Numbered from the stretch's first letter, positions 7,735-15,728 are shown. The stretch: 64,000 bases of DNA from Bacillus_BU sp051233475 (GCF_051233475.1 NZ_JBKFGH010000002.1:248001-312000), one strand, 5' to 3'. The notes: generated by a model from the letters alone, not told the origin. Program-made: numbers and translations.

Positions 7735-8100
7735 TTAAAATATATAGGATGTAACGAAAACAACGATGATTGATACCGCAAACCAACAAATAACCGTTTG
7801 CACTAGACCTAATTTCCAGCCATGCTTCGGTAATAAATACCCTGCAATGATGGCCACAAGAATATTAACTCCCATCCCAATCATGGCGCCTTTTGACAAT
7901 ATAACCCAATGACTTATTAACTCTTCACCATTAAAATCCAACCGTGATGTTAGTAAAGCTGCCAAGTATACTGCCGGAAATGCCGCAAAGATTCCCCCTG
8001 CTCTTTCGCCCAGCTTTCTTGCCACAATAGTGGCGGCAACTACAGCTGATCCACCTAAAAGGAATCTTATTAACAAGGCACCAATTGAGATCTCCGTCAC
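7735..8100 (-). CDS. Small four-helix membrane protein, first of a pair
   Basis: A 121-residue membrane protein with ALLIRFLLGGSAVVAATIVARKLGERAGGIFAAFPAVYLAAL, paralogous to the next gene. Start is GTG at 8100, overlapping the TAG of the formate/nitrite channel gene (TAGTG), with GAGGCGGA upstream. The overlap implies translational coupling. DUF3147-like by pattern, function unknown. An alternative reading is a small two-subunit transporter, like paired SMR or CrcB proteins, but the motifs do not match those families. Confidence 0.8.
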   Translation of the reverse strand: MTEISIGALLIRFLLGGSAVVAATIVARKLGERAGGIFAAFPAVYLAALLTSRLDFNGEELISHWVILSKGAMIGMGVNILVAIIAGYLLPKHGWKLGLVQTVICWFAVSIIVVFVTSYIF

Positions 8101-8930
8101 TACATTCCGCCTCTTTTCATCATAGCAACATTTGATTTATGAGCTGGAGTTTCTGTTAACACAAGATTTTTTTTATAAGCATGGTAATAAGCAAGAGCGA
8201 CAAAAACAGAGCCACCCACTGCATTTCCTAAGAATACAGGTACAAAATTATGAAGGTATTCAAGCCATGTAAAGTGGCCGGCAAAAATGGCTGCTGGAAT
8301 AACAAACATATTCGCAACAACGTGTTGGAATCCGATTGCCACAAAGGTCATTGTTGGAAACCAAATGCCCAATATCTTCCCTGTCATATCTTCTGAACCA
8401 TAAGATAACCACACAGCAAGTGCTACCAACCAGTTGCAGCCAATTCCGGATAAGAAGGCTTGTATGAAAGTAGCTTCTAATTTATGTTCAGCAATAAAAA
8501 TCGTTTTTTCAAGAAAAGGTCCTGTTTCTGTTAAACCTACAACATGTCCGAATACATAAGCTACAAATACTGCCCCAATAAAATTACTAATCGTAATAAT
8601 CGACCAATTGGCAATCAGCTGCTTAAAACTTATTTTCCGAGCTAACCAGGCAAGTGGAACGGCCATCATATTTCCCGTTAATAGCTCGCCACCAGCAATT
8701 AATGTTAACACGAGTCCAATTGGAAACAGTGATGCCCCTAAAATAGTGCTGATTCCCGCAATGTCTCCGGTAAGCGGTGCAGTTACACGAATAAACAGCA
8801 AATAGCCCAATGAAATAAACGCCCCTGCTTGAAAACCTAATATGATTGATTTAAGTAATGAGTACTTTGTTTTTTTTGTTCCTGTTTCAACAGTAATATT
8901 AGCAATTTGTTCAGGCTTAAAAAAAGCCAT
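8100..8930 (-). CDS. Formate/nitrite transporter family channel (FNT)
   Basis: The product has the six-helix FNT pattern: ILGFQAGAFISLGY, AGGELLTGNMM, FLSGIGCNWLVALAVW and GFQHVVANMF. It moves formate, nitrite or a related small anion across the membrane. A longer frame opens at 8993, but it would overlap the Fnr-like box at 8979-8994. AAAGGG 10 nt before ATG 8930 gives the usual start MAFFKPEQI. The upstream Fnr-like box suggests anaerobic induction. The substrate cannot be decided from sequence; no nitrite reductase or pyruvate formate-lyase gene is in view. Confidence 0.92.
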   Translation of the reverse strand: MAFFKPEQIANITVETGTKKTKYSLLKSIILGFQAGAFISLGYLLFIRVTAPLTGDIAGISTILGASLFPIGLVLTLIAGGELLTGNMMAVPLAWLARKISFKQLIANWSIITISNFIGAVFVAYVFGHVVGLTETGPFLEKTIFIAEHKLEATFIQAFLSGIGCNWLVALAVWLSYGSEDMTGKILGIWFPTMTFVAIGFQHVVANMFVIPAAIFAGHFTWLEYLHNFVPVFLGNAVGGSVFVALAYYHAYKKNLVLTETPAHKSNVAMMKRGGM

Positions 8931-8978
8931 GGTGATCATTCCCTTTCGACGAACAAAAATAATAGAAAAATAGTAAAA

Positions 8979-8994
8979 TGTGAAGTTCGTCACA
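8979..8994. promoter_or_regulatory. Fnr/Crp-type operator upstream of the FNT gene
   Basis: TGTGAAGTTCGTCACA is a perfect TGTGA-N6-TCACA palindrome, the B. subtilis Fnr consensus form, about 50 nt upstream of the FNT start. A second, outward-facing palindrome TCACACTAACCTTGTGA lies at 9031-9047. Otherwise 8995-9214 shows only AT-rich spacer between divergent genes. Confidence 0.7.
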
Positions 8995-9214
8995 ACTAAA
9001 TCTTTTCCTTACCTATTTTAACGCATCTTTTCACACTAACCTTGTGAACTTTTTTCAAATGTTTTTGTAACGCTTTCATTGGTATTTCTAATAATATTTA
9101 CCATCTAACTACAAGAAAAAGCGTTCTCATTTTATTTGGAACATCATTTCCAGATATTTTATTACCATATTAATTTTATTTGTATTACAATAAAACGTAT
9201 TACTTTTTATAAAA

Positions 9215-10165
9215 TTGAAAGAAGTGGAAGCATTGGCAGCTCGTCAAAAAAAATTAATCTATCTCACCTTAACTCTCGTCATGTTGGCATGGGGATTGAA
9301 TGTTATTGCAACGAAGCTAATTGTCACTACCTTTATGCCAGTAACCATCACTGCTTTTCGAATATTTACTGCAGGAGTTTGTGTATTCGTCATCCTATTC
9401 TTTACAAGAAAAATTCGAATCCCGACAAAACGAGAATTACTGTTTATTCTGCTCGGCGGCTTCTTTAATGTGGTAGGACATCATTATTTTTTATCTATTG
9501 GACTTAGAAATACATCTGCTTCCAATGGTGGCCTTATTCTTGGAATGGGACCCTTATTAATTACCATTCTAGCCATTCTATTTCTAGGCAGTTCCGTCAC
9601 GATGGCTCAAGTGGTGGGCATTGTCCTTGGTTTTTCAGGAGTCGCATTTGTAGTGTTGAAAAATGGAAATATTAGTGCGGTTTCACTTGGAGATTTGTAT
9701 GTATTTATTTCAATTCTTTCGCAGGCGATCAGCTTTATTTTTATAAGTAAAATAGCCCGTTCATTGGACCCAAGATTAATGACGGGATACATGCTGTTAT
9801 TTGGCTCAGTCATATTATTTATTATTAGCTTGATAGTGGAACCGGACGGATTAACAAGCTTGGCTCAAGGGTCATTCAACATCTGGGTTGTGTTTTTTGC
9901 ATCAGCATTTATTGCAACAGCCGTAGGTCACATGGTATATAATTTTGCGGTTGGAGAAATCGGGGCAGCGGAGACTTCCATTTTTATCAACTTAAATCCC
10001 TTTTTTGCATTGATTGGTGCGGTAATCTTTTTAGGAGAAGAAATCGTTCCGACACAGATTATCGGCTTCATTCTCATCATCGCGGGCGTCATCATCGGCT
10101 CAGACATCTGGAAGGAAATGATGAAGAAATCCAAACTTAGAAAAGAAAAGCATTTAAGTGCTTAA
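9215..10165 (+). CDS. EamA/DMT-family transporter
   Basis: A 316-residue protein with ten hydrophobic segments in two EamA repeats: the first from LTLVMLAWGLNVIATKLI, the second from SLGDLYVFISILSQAISFIFIS, ending FLGEEIVPTQIIGFILIIAGVIIGS. It is probably a metabolite or drug exporter of the drug/metabolite superfamily; the substrate is unknown. Candidate starts are TTG 9215 and TTG 9233 in the same frame. AGTGGA just before 9233 slightly favours the later one. It is divergent from the FNT gene and ends before palindrome copy 2. Confidence 0.88.
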   Translation: MKEVEALAARQKKLIYLTLTLVMLAWGLNVIATKLIVTTFMPVTITAFRIFTAGVCVFVILFFTRKIRIPTKRELLFILLGGFFNVVGHHYFLSIGLRNTSASNGGLILGMGPLLITILAILFLGSSVTMAQVVGIVLGFSGVAFVVLKNGNISAVSLGDLYVFISILSQAISFIFISKIARSLDPRLMTGYMLLFGSVILFIISLIVEPDGLTSLAQGSFNIWVVFFASAFIATAVGHMVYNFAVGEIGAAETSIFINLNPFFALIGAVIFLGEEIVPTQIIGFILIIAGVIIGSDIWKEMMKKSKLRKEKHLSA

Positions 10166-10211
10166 AGATAATTAGCTAGGTGCCGTTGATTCGGAGACCA
10201 AATACCCTTTA

Positions 10212-10277
10212 AAACAAATAGGTGCCTGCCCCTGGTCACGTTACCAAGCTAACGTGCTGAGGGTCAGACACCTTGTT
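10212..10277. repeat. Intergenic palindrome, GGTGCCTG-arm type (copy 2)
   Basis: AAAACAAATAGGTGCCTG on the left and CAGACACCTTGTTTT on the right form imperfect arms. The interior (CCCCTGGTCACGTTACC and AACGTGCTGAGGG) is also partly self-complementary. It lies between convergent genes and its right end touches the phaP stop codon (10279). It probably also terminates transcription in both directions. Confidence 0.8.
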
Positions 10278-10278
10278 T

Positions 10279-10854
10279 TTATTTTGCGCTAATAAGCACC
10301 TTAACACTTTCTTCAAAGCGGTTCACAAATTGTTTTTGACTTGCACGGGCTAGTTTAAAGTATTCGTTCGTAACCTTTTGCCATCCGTTAAGTCTTTCAC
10401 GTGAATAATGAACATAAGATTCACTATTTTCTTCAATGCTCTTTTCAAAGCGGTCAAACAAATCAAAAGTTGATTTAATTGGGGTAAGCGCAATTTCTTC
10501 TAATCGAGTAGATACGTCATTGAATTGATTGGTAAACTCGACACCACCCGCTTCGTTTGAAACTGGGAAATTATTTGAAATTTCTTTTACAATCTCATCA
10601 TTCGTCTTTTTAGACTCGCGATATAAGCTGTTAAGTGATTTTCTGAATTCCTGATTTAATTTAATAACCTCTTTTAGCGAATTTAAGAAGGCATCTTCAC
10701 GCTCTTCACGAAATTGTTTAGAACGCTCTAGGCTTTGTTCATACTGATCCCAAACTGTATCAACAAATAAATCAACTACATTTGTATCTTCGTTCGGCTC
10801 AACCTTTTTTTGGGCTGCTTTTAATACAACTTGTTCACTCTTTTTCGGATTCAT
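10279..10854 (-). CDS. phaP: Phasin PhaP (PHA granule-associated protein)
   Basis: A 191-residue, highly charged helical protein without cysteine or signal peptide, rich in Glu, Lys and Phe (for example SLERSKQFREEREDAFLNSL and IALTPIKSTFDLFDRFEKS). It starts 20 nt inside the end of phaQ. The B. megaterium pair phaQ-phaP has the same order. Phasins coat polyhydroxybutyrate granules. The C-terminal 120 residues resemble the other phasin-like gene at 13168-13776. Expression is expected to be controlled by PhaQ. I am confident of the context but the family is defined more by composition than by motif. Confidence 0.82.
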   Translation of the reverse strand: MNPKKSEQVVLKAAQKKVEPNEDTNVVDLFVDTVWDQYEQSLERSKQFREEREDAFLNSLKEVIKLNQEFRKSLNSLYRESKKTNDEIVKEISNNFPVSNEAGGVEFTNQFNDVSTRLEEIALTPIKSTFDLFDRFEKSIEENSESYVHYSRERLNGWQKVTNEYFKLARASQKQFVNRFEESVKVLISAK

Positions 10855-11275
10855 TATTCTTTCTCCCCTTGTCCGCTTTTTTTTCTCTATTGGATCCTTC
10901 GTTTATAAAAGAAGGGATATAGAGCTCGAGAAAACTTGAATACATGTTAAAAAATTGATTTAGCATCGTTTGGTAGCTTTCCAATTGATTTGCATACCCC
11001 TTTAAATAGGAAACTCCCACGTCTGTAATCGTATAACGTCTTTTAGCAGGACCCGCACCTGTTGTATCCCACTCTGATTGAACTAAATTTTCTTTCTCAA
11101 GTTGGCGCAATAGTCGATATAAATTCCCTTGGTCAATCGTATGAAAGCCGAATGCTTGCAGCTTCTGGCTTATCTCGTATCCGTGAAGCGACATCCTGCT
11201 GAGAAGTAATAAAATAAAAGGCATTACAAAGTTTTTCGAAGGCTGAATGGATTGGGTTTCATTATTCTTTGTCAA
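10835..11275 (-). CDS. phaQ: PHB-responsive PadR-type repressor PhaQ
   Basis: A 146-residue PadR-like winged-helix protein: FILLLLSRMSLHGYEISQKL, then DQGNLYRLLRQLEKENLVQSEWDTTGAGPAKRRYTIT. The C-terminus is a short coiled dimer arm and a Lys-rich tail. In B. megaterium PhaQ represses phaQ-phaP and is released by poly-3-hydroxybutyrate. The gene overlaps phaP by 20 nt. Upstream, 11283-11435 is AT-rich with CTATATATGTAT and GCATATATATAA that could be operator half sites, and the hydrolase gene is divergent. Confidence 0.88.
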   Translation of the reverse strand: MTKNNETQSIQPSKNFVMPFILLLLSRMSLHGYEISQKLQAFGFHTIDQGNLYRLLRQLEKENLVQSEWDTTGAGPAKRRYTITDVGVSYLKGYANQLESYQTMLNQFFNMYSSFLELYIPSFINEGSNREKKADKGRKNNESEKE

Positions 11276-11435
11276 GTGCTTTCCACCTCCACTTGTCTAT
11301 ATATGTATTTTACACCTATGGGTAATTTTGTGTCAATTAAGCATATATATAAATTAATAATATTTTTTCTAATTGATTACGATTCACCTGCGATGGGAAT
11401 AAGGTGTACTAAAAACAAGTTGGAGGGATAAACAA

Positions 11436-12221
11436 GTGGGAAATTTCCTGATTAGTCGTTCCGGAATTCCTTTTTTACGCCTTGGTGCCGGTGAGCCTCT
11501 GATCCTTATTCACGGTTTAGGAGAAATGAAAGAAGGCTGGAACAATCAGTTCGAGCTAGCTGACCAATATGATCTCATTATCCCGGATCTCCGTGGACAT
11601 GGGGATCACAAAAATACAGAAGGGATCTCCATCCACAATTTCGCACGTGACATCATTCATTTACTTAAAGAACTTAATATTGAAAACGCTCACATTTGCG
11701 GTCTATCAATGGGAGGGCTTGTCGCCCAAGAAATATATCGCCAAAACCCGAAATTTTGCCGCACATTGATGCTCGTTAGCACGTTTCACTTTATTCCGAA
11801 ACAGCTTGGGCGTTTGCTTTATCGAATGCGAAAAACGCGAGCAAAGTCTGTCTCAATTGAAACCCAAAAGGAAATTGCCGCCCGAGTTTGTTTGTATTCA
11901 TGGAGTGAGGAAAATTATAAGCATTTTCTTGATTTTTACAGACCTGACCAAGAAGCTTATATAAAATCGGTTGAATCCTGTATGAAGGTTAATAATTTAT
12001 CGCTTTTGCCAAAAATAAAAATTCCAACACTCATTATTGGCGGACAATATGATGCTGTTACACCTGTTTGGATTCAATTTATGATGCATAAACAGATTGA
12101 CACATCAGAATTTGTGATTATGAGAAACGCCGGCCACGCCTCAAAAATAGAGGCAAAAGAAGCTTTTAACAATGCGCTTCGAGGGTTTTTGGGCAAACAA
12201 AAACAAAAACCGGCATGCTAA
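11436..12221 (+). CDS. Alpha/beta hydrolase, possible intracellular PHB depolymerase
   Basis: A 261-residue alpha/beta hydrolase: oxyanion motif LILIHGLGEMKEGW, LIIPDLRGHGDH, nucleophile elbow ICGLSMGGLVAQ (Ser), acid in IIGGQYDAVTPVW (Asp) and a C-terminal histidine in RNAGHASKIE. The serine nucleophile excludes a PHA synthase, which uses cysteine. Position among phasin genes, divergent from phaQ, makes an intracellular PHB depolymerase (PhaZ) plausible, but general esterases look the same. GTG start with GGAGGGA upstream. A terminator follows at 12311. Confidence 0.82.
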   Translation: MGNFLISRSGIPFLRLGAGEPLILIHGLGEMKEGWNNQFELADQYDLIIPDLRGHGDHKNTEGISIHNFARDIIHLLKELNIENAHICGLSMGGLVAQEIYRQNPKFCRTLMLVSTFHFIPKQLGRLLYRMRKTRAKSVSIETQKEIAARVCLYSWSEENYKHFLDFYRPDQEAYIKSVESCMKVNNLSLLPKIKIPTLIIGGQYDAVTPVWIQFMMHKQIDTSEFVIMRNAGHASKIEAKEAFNNALRGFLGKQKQKPAC

Positions 12222-12310
12222 GAAGGACTTTTCAAGCTCTAAGTAGATAAGGTCGGTCCTAGTCATTGCGTACTTCTCAAGGTCGAAACATACAAAGAAA
12301 TTCATACAAA

Positions 12311-12346
12311 AGGGAAGGAATAATGTGCTCCTTCCCTGTTTATTTT
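12311..12346 (+). terminator. Terminator of the hydrolase gene
   Basis: AGGGAAGG and CCTTCCCT form an 8-bp stem around AATAATGTGCT, followed by GTTTATTTT. Confidence 0.8.
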
Positions 12347-12373
12347 AATGCTTGTCCACGATAAATATGCTCA

Positions 12374-12943
12374 TTATTTCGAAGGAGCGGTAGAAACGGC
12401 AACAGCTGGTTCCTTTTGTTCACCTTTATCAATTAGCGTTTTAAGCATTTCAAATTCTTCCTTAAAGGTATTTAATTGGGTTAACTCTTTTTTCATTTCG
12501 ATTAACTCGGATTGAAAGTTTTTCGTTTCAGCAAGCTCTTTCTTTGTTTTGACTAACTCTGTTTTCAATTGCTTTGTCAGTTTTATGATTTCCTTCGATA
12601 CCCCGATTAGACTCTCAATATCTTTATTTGTAGCATTGATCCCTTCCTGAAGGCCAAATAGCTGTTCTTCCAAAGAATCTAATTTTTCCTCTGTTTGCTG
12701 ATCGCGATTAGCCAATACTGTTAAATCCCTTTTCGTTGGGATGTTAAGGATATTGGCAATAACTTCTTGATTTTTTCTAAAAAAATCCAAGTTGCGGGTA
12801 TAGGTTTCTATCACTGCTGAAGGGTGCTTGTCCGCTTCCCCTTGATGAGTAAACAGTGCAAAGTAGATATTCATCTGTTTTTCCCAGAGCTCGTTAAGCT
12901 TATTTAATAGTTCATACGGATCATATAGACTTGGGCTCGTCAT
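12374..12943 (-). CDS. phaR: PHA synthase subunit PhaR (class IV), without phaB/phaC neighbours
   Basis: A 189-residue protein with YDPYELLNKLNELWEKQMN at the N-terminus and ANILNIPTKRDLTVLANRDQQTEEKLDSLEEQL in the middle, the PhaE/PhaR-type signature of PHA synthase partner subunits. A long coiled coil (about residues 110-175) follows. In B. megaterium PhaR pairs with PhaC and the genes run phaR-phaB-phaC. Here nothing follows on the same strand but a convergent hydrolase, so the catalytic subunit must be elsewhere or absent. The RBS is GGAGAGGAAG. The assignment is good for the family and less certain for function. Confidence 0.75.
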   Translation of the reverse strand: MTSPSLYDPYELLNKLNELWEKQMNIYFALFTHQGEADKHPSAVIETYTRNLDFFRKNQEVIANILNIPTKRDLTVLANRDQQTEEKLDSLEEQLFGLQEGINATNKDIESLIGVSKEIIKLTKQLKTELVKTKKELAETKNFQSELIEMKKELTQLNTFKEEFEMLKTLIDKGEQKEPAVAVSTAPSK

Positions 12944-12981
12944 CCTCTTCCTCTCCTTTTAAAATGGCTGTTTAAACTTGA

Positions 12982-13114
12982 CTGTTGATTTCCGCTCCAG
13001 GCGCTTGCTTTCCGCGGGGCGGGCGGTGAGCCTCCTCGGAGCTAAAGCTCCTGTGGGGTCTCACCTGTCCCGCTGCTCCCGCAGGAGTCAAGCGCCTTCC
13101 GCTCCAATCAACAG
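12982..13114. repeat. 133-bp GC-rich palindromic repeat
   Basis: This block starts CTGTTGATTTCCGCTCC and ends CCGCTCCAATCAACAG. Outer ends (CTGTTGATT/AATCAACAG), GGCGCTT/AAGCGCC and the inner GAGCCTCC/GGAGCTAAAGCTCC segments can fold into a long branched hairpin. It is far more GC-rich than its neighbours. I recall near-identical blocks between genes in many Bacillaceae genomes, so it is likely a dispersed repeat. It lies upstream of phaR and downstream of the second phasin gene. Confidence 0.85.
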
Positions 13115-13167
13115 CATGCTCAAAATCAACATTGTTATTTAACAAAGACTAAAAATAAAAACTTTTG

Positions 13168-13776
13168 TTAATTCACATGTTCTTTCATATATTTTTGAAA
13201 TGGAAAAACAGCTGTTTTCAGTTGATTTTCGAAGAGATTCATAAACATTTTTTGATTTTTATAAAAAACACTCGCTGTTTGCTTTACACTTTCGATATAC
13301 TGCTGTCTGCTTTGCTTGCGAAGTGAGACATATTGCTCAACAGCTTCTAAATATTTATCAAACGTTTTAGCGCTTGCTAATACATTAATTGGTGTCATAA
13401 GAAGCGTAGTCATTTTATTTTGAATATTGTCCATGACTTGATTTATTTCATGATAGGATTTTTTTGGAAAAAGTTGTTGGAGGGTCGTTGTCGTCATAAG
13501 AAGCTCTTCACGGGCGGTCGCTTCCCACTCCTGAAGCTCTTGGTTAAACTGGTCGGTTATGAGTTTCATTTTTTCGCGGTTTTGATTCACACTATCAACA
13601 TATTTTTTTGCAGCTTTCAAAAATTCCTGATCATAGTATTCAGAACGCTGAGCCCACGAGTCAATCTCTTGATTGGCATGTTCCCAAATTAGTTCTAAAG
13701 TCGAAAGCTGTTCGTTATCGTCTAATGATTTTTTATTTTGATTACTATTTGTATTCGTCACCTTTTTCTCCTCCAT
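13168..13776 (-). CDS. Phasin-like protein, second copy
   Basis: A 202-residue charged helical protein. MTPINVLASAKTFDKYLEAVEQYVSLRKQSRQQYIESVKQTASVFYKNQKMFMNLFE aligns by eye with the C-terminal half of PhaP (10279-10854), including the MTPI/LTPI motif and the Tyr spacing. No signal peptide or membrane segment. It is likely a second granule-surface protein. RBS GGAGG 6 nt before ATG. The 230 bp upstream (13777-14020) is AT-rich without recognisable genes. Confidence 0.72.
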   Translation of the reverse strand: MEEKKVTNTNSNQNKKSLDDNEQLSTLELIWEHANQEIDSWAQRSEYYDQEFLKAAKKYVDSVNQNREKMKLITDQFNQELQEWEATAREELLMTTTTLQQLFPKKSYHEINQVMDNIQNKMTTLLMTPINVLASAKTFDKYLEAVEQYVSLRKQSRQQYIESVKQTASVFYKNQKMFMNLFENQLKTAVFPFQKYMKEHVN

Positions 13777-14022
13777 CTTTTTGATTTTAGTGATCTTTCA
13801 TTTGAGCAAGTTTTAAAAGTTTCTATTTAATGGTGATTATTTTTTCGAATATTAACACAATTTAAATTATTGTCACTAAATTTGGCTTTGTAAACCCTTC
13901 TTTCTCGACAAAGTTCCTCATTTTCAACCATCACCTACTCTACTTCCCCTGCAAAAGCCTATAATACCAACATTTCCCAACTAACACCCAGCTAAGAAAT
14001 TACCAAAAAAATGTCGAAAAAA

Positions 14023-14076
14023 AGGTGCCTGTCCCCCGATGCGTTAACACTGTAACGTAACGGGGGACAGGCACCT
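14023..14076. repeat. Intergenic palindrome, GGTGCCTGTCCCCC-arm type (copy 3)
   Basis: Perfect 15-bp arms AGGTGCCTGTCCCCC and GGGGGACAGGCACCT enclose a 24-nt centre that is itself partly palindromic (GCGTTAACACTGTAACG). It lies 4 nt beyond the corA stop codon and may serve as its terminator. Confidence 0.92.
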
Positions 14077-14080
14077 ATAT

Positions 14081-15019
14081 TTAAAAGAATTTCTTTTTCC
14101 AGAATATGAAGGTTGTAAGACCTGAAAGAAATACTACTAATAAAAGGATTAACGAGAATGCGTACGGTTTATGCTGAAATGGTAAATCGACATTCATCCC
14201 AAAAAAACTAGAAACCATTGTTGGCAATGCAAGGATAATCGTGATCGAGGTTAAAAATTTCATTACCATATTTAAGTTATTGGATATAACGGAAGCAAAA
14301 GCATCCATCATGCCGCTTAAAATTGTACTATAAATTTCCGCCATTTCAATCGCCTGTTGCGTCTCGATAATCACATCTTCCAATAATTCTTTATCTTCCT
14401 CATACATTTTCAAATGATTTAAACGCAGTAATTTTTCCAAAACAATTTTGTTGGACTTTAGTGAAGTAGTGAAATAGACTAAACTTTTTTCCAACGCTAA
14501 TAATGCATAGAGCTCCTTGTTTTTCATTGAGAGGTGGAGCCCTCTTTCAATTTCATCGGTCTTTTTATTAATTTGCTTTAAGTATCTTAAATAATACGTA
14601 GATATGGAGAATAGTATTTGTAAGGCAAATCGTGTTTTTTTATTGGTAAAAAAACCCTTGATTTTATTATTATAGAAATCTCCCAAAATAGGCGTCTCTT
14701 TAAGGGAAACTGTGATAAAGCAATCCTCGCTAATAACCATCCCAATCGGAATCGTTTCATAGATTGGTAAACCGGCATCATCATGTGTTATATATGGAAA
14801 GTCAACGATGATTAAAACATTATTGTCTTCCCGCTCAATTCTTGATCGTTCCTCATCATCCAACGCATCTTTAAAGAAATCAACAGGGATATTGAGCTTA
14901 TTAGCCACTAAATTAATTTCATCCTCACTTGGAGAAGTCATATTAATCCAGCAGCCTTTAGTAATTTCGTCCATTTTTTCGATCTTTTTTTCTCCGTTTG
15001 CCACGAAAAACTCGATCAT
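14081..15019 (-). CDS. corA: CorA-type magnesium/divalent cation channel
   Basis: The 312-residue protein ends with two membrane helices, the first followed by the GMN signature (residues 274-276, SSFFGMNVDLP), which forms the Mg2+ selectivity filter of CorA pentamers. The cytosolic N-terminal domain and long stalk helix are present and the length is usual. The final helix ends in a short basic tail (FIFWKKKFF). Start ATG 15019 has GAGGAGG upstream. A 42-codon ORF with its own RBS ends 19 nt before corA and lies on the same transcript, so corA may be controlled by translation of that leader. No ykoK-type Mg2+ riboswitch motif is seen in the leader. Confidence 0.95.
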   Translation of the reverse strand: MIEFFVANGEKKIEKMDEITKGCWINMTSPSEDEINLVANKLNIPVDFFKDALDDEERSRIEREDNNVLIIVDFPYITHDDAGLPIYETIPIGMVISEDCFITVSLKETPILGDFYNNKIKGFFTNKKTRFALQILFSISTYYLRYLKQINKKTDEIERGLHLSMKNKELYALLALEKSLVYFTTSLKSNKIVLEKLLRLNHLKMYEEDKELLEDVIIETQQAIEMAEIYSTILSGMMDAFASVISNNLNMVMKFLTSITIILALPTMVSSFFGMNVDLPFQHKPYAFSLILLLVVFLSGLTTFIFWKKKFF

Positions 15020-15038
15020 AATAAAACCTCCTCATTAA

Positions 15039-15167
15039 CTAGAGGAAGCAAACATACCTTTTAAAGGGTTGATATCGTTGAATATCACTCCTGTTTATGA
15101 AAAAGATAAATCCGACTTCCTCCCTTGAACTGTTCGGTTCGGGTTCAGGAGAACCTTGACTACTCAA
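15039..15167 (-). CDS. Putative corA leader peptide with Pro-Glu repeat
   Basis: TTG at 15167 follows AAAGGAG (15177-15183) by 9 nt and opens a 42-codon frame ending TAG 15041-15039, 19 nt before corA. The peptide begins MSSQGSPEPEPNSSREEV and ends YVCFL. Alternating prolines and acidic residues near the N-terminus are the feature that destabilises translating ribosomes at low Mg2+ in the enterobacterial leader MgtL. The codons for this stretch also lie in a GGTTC-TCCT-GAACC hairpin. I infer a Mg2+-sensing leader peptide. The alternative is a chance frame, but RBS, start spacing and position argue against that. Confidence 0.6.
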   Translation of the reverse strand: MSSQGSPEPEPNSSREEVGFIFFINRSDIQRYQPFKRYVCFL

Positions 15168-15230
15168 AAATATCAACTCCTTTCATTTCTGTTCTAATTG
15201 TATTTAATGTATTTATAACCCAACATCTAT

Positions 15231-15258
15231 CTTATACCGTACATAAGAAAAACTGCAA
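15231..15258 (-). promoter_or_regulatory. Likely sigma-A promoter for the leader-corA transcript
   Basis: On the minus strand TTGCAG (15258-15253), a 16-nt spacer and TATAAG (15236-15231). Transcription would start near 15224, about 55 nt before the leader ORF. The -35 overlaps the terminator stem of the upstream gene. Confidence 0.5.
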
Positions 15259-15279
15259 TAAAGAATTATTACAGTTTAC
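15246..15279 (-). terminator. Terminator overlapping the end of the 15276-15545 gene
   Basis: On the minus strand AAACTGTAATAATTC and TTTATTGCAGTTT form an imperfect stem followed by TTC. It is AT-rich and moderate in strength. Confidence 0.5.
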
Positions 15280-15545
15280 ACATCGATCGAATCTCGACCA
15301 TTAATGATATCTTCAATTTTGTTAATTAATTCTTCAATGGTATCGAATGAAAAATCAACCTTTGCGAAGACCTCCCGTAAATTCAAGACATAGACAGGTT
15401 CTGCTGCCTTTTTTCTTTCATCAAAATGTGTTGAGGATGTCACTGACCAGTCCCCATCCAACCATATGGCAATTTGCTCCACACTACCGTCCCAAATAAC
15501 TTCCTTAAATAAATCTTTCGCCTGCAGTTCCAGGTCAACTTCCAT
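15276..15545 (-). CDS. Small hypothetical protein, 89 residues
   Basis: A soluble acidic protein (MEVDLELQAKDLFKEVIWDGSVEQIAIWLDGDWSVTSSTHFDERKK) with no signal peptide or membrane segment. The start is preceded by GGAGGGG, a convincing ribosome binding site, and base composition fits a real gene. It stands alone between corA and the permease. I do not recognise the family. Confidence 0.65.
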   Translation of the reverse strand: MEVDLELQAKDLFKEVIWDGSVEQIAIWLDGDWSVTSSTHFDERKKAAEPVYVLNLREVFAKVDFSFDTIEELINKIEDIINGRDSIDV

Positions 15546-15728
15546 TTTTTACCCCTCCGAAGTAACTTTCATAAAAATTATAGACCAACCAAACCAAAAT
15601 GCCAAGTCCATTGCACTTGTTCATATGTGTTAATATCCATTAACAATATTTTATAAAAACATATTATTCCCAATGAGCTAGAAAAAGAATCATTATTTTT
15701 AGAATTAATACGCCTTTAACTTCAATAC

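Noticed and set aside
11436..12221. PHA synthase PhaC
   Set aside because: The nucleophile in GLSMGG is serine, the protein is only 261 residues, and PhaC needs a cysteine lipase-like box.
15020..15240. ykoK (M-box) or other known Mg2+ riboswitch before corA
   Set aside because: The conserved M-box sequence is not present; a leader ORF explains the region better.
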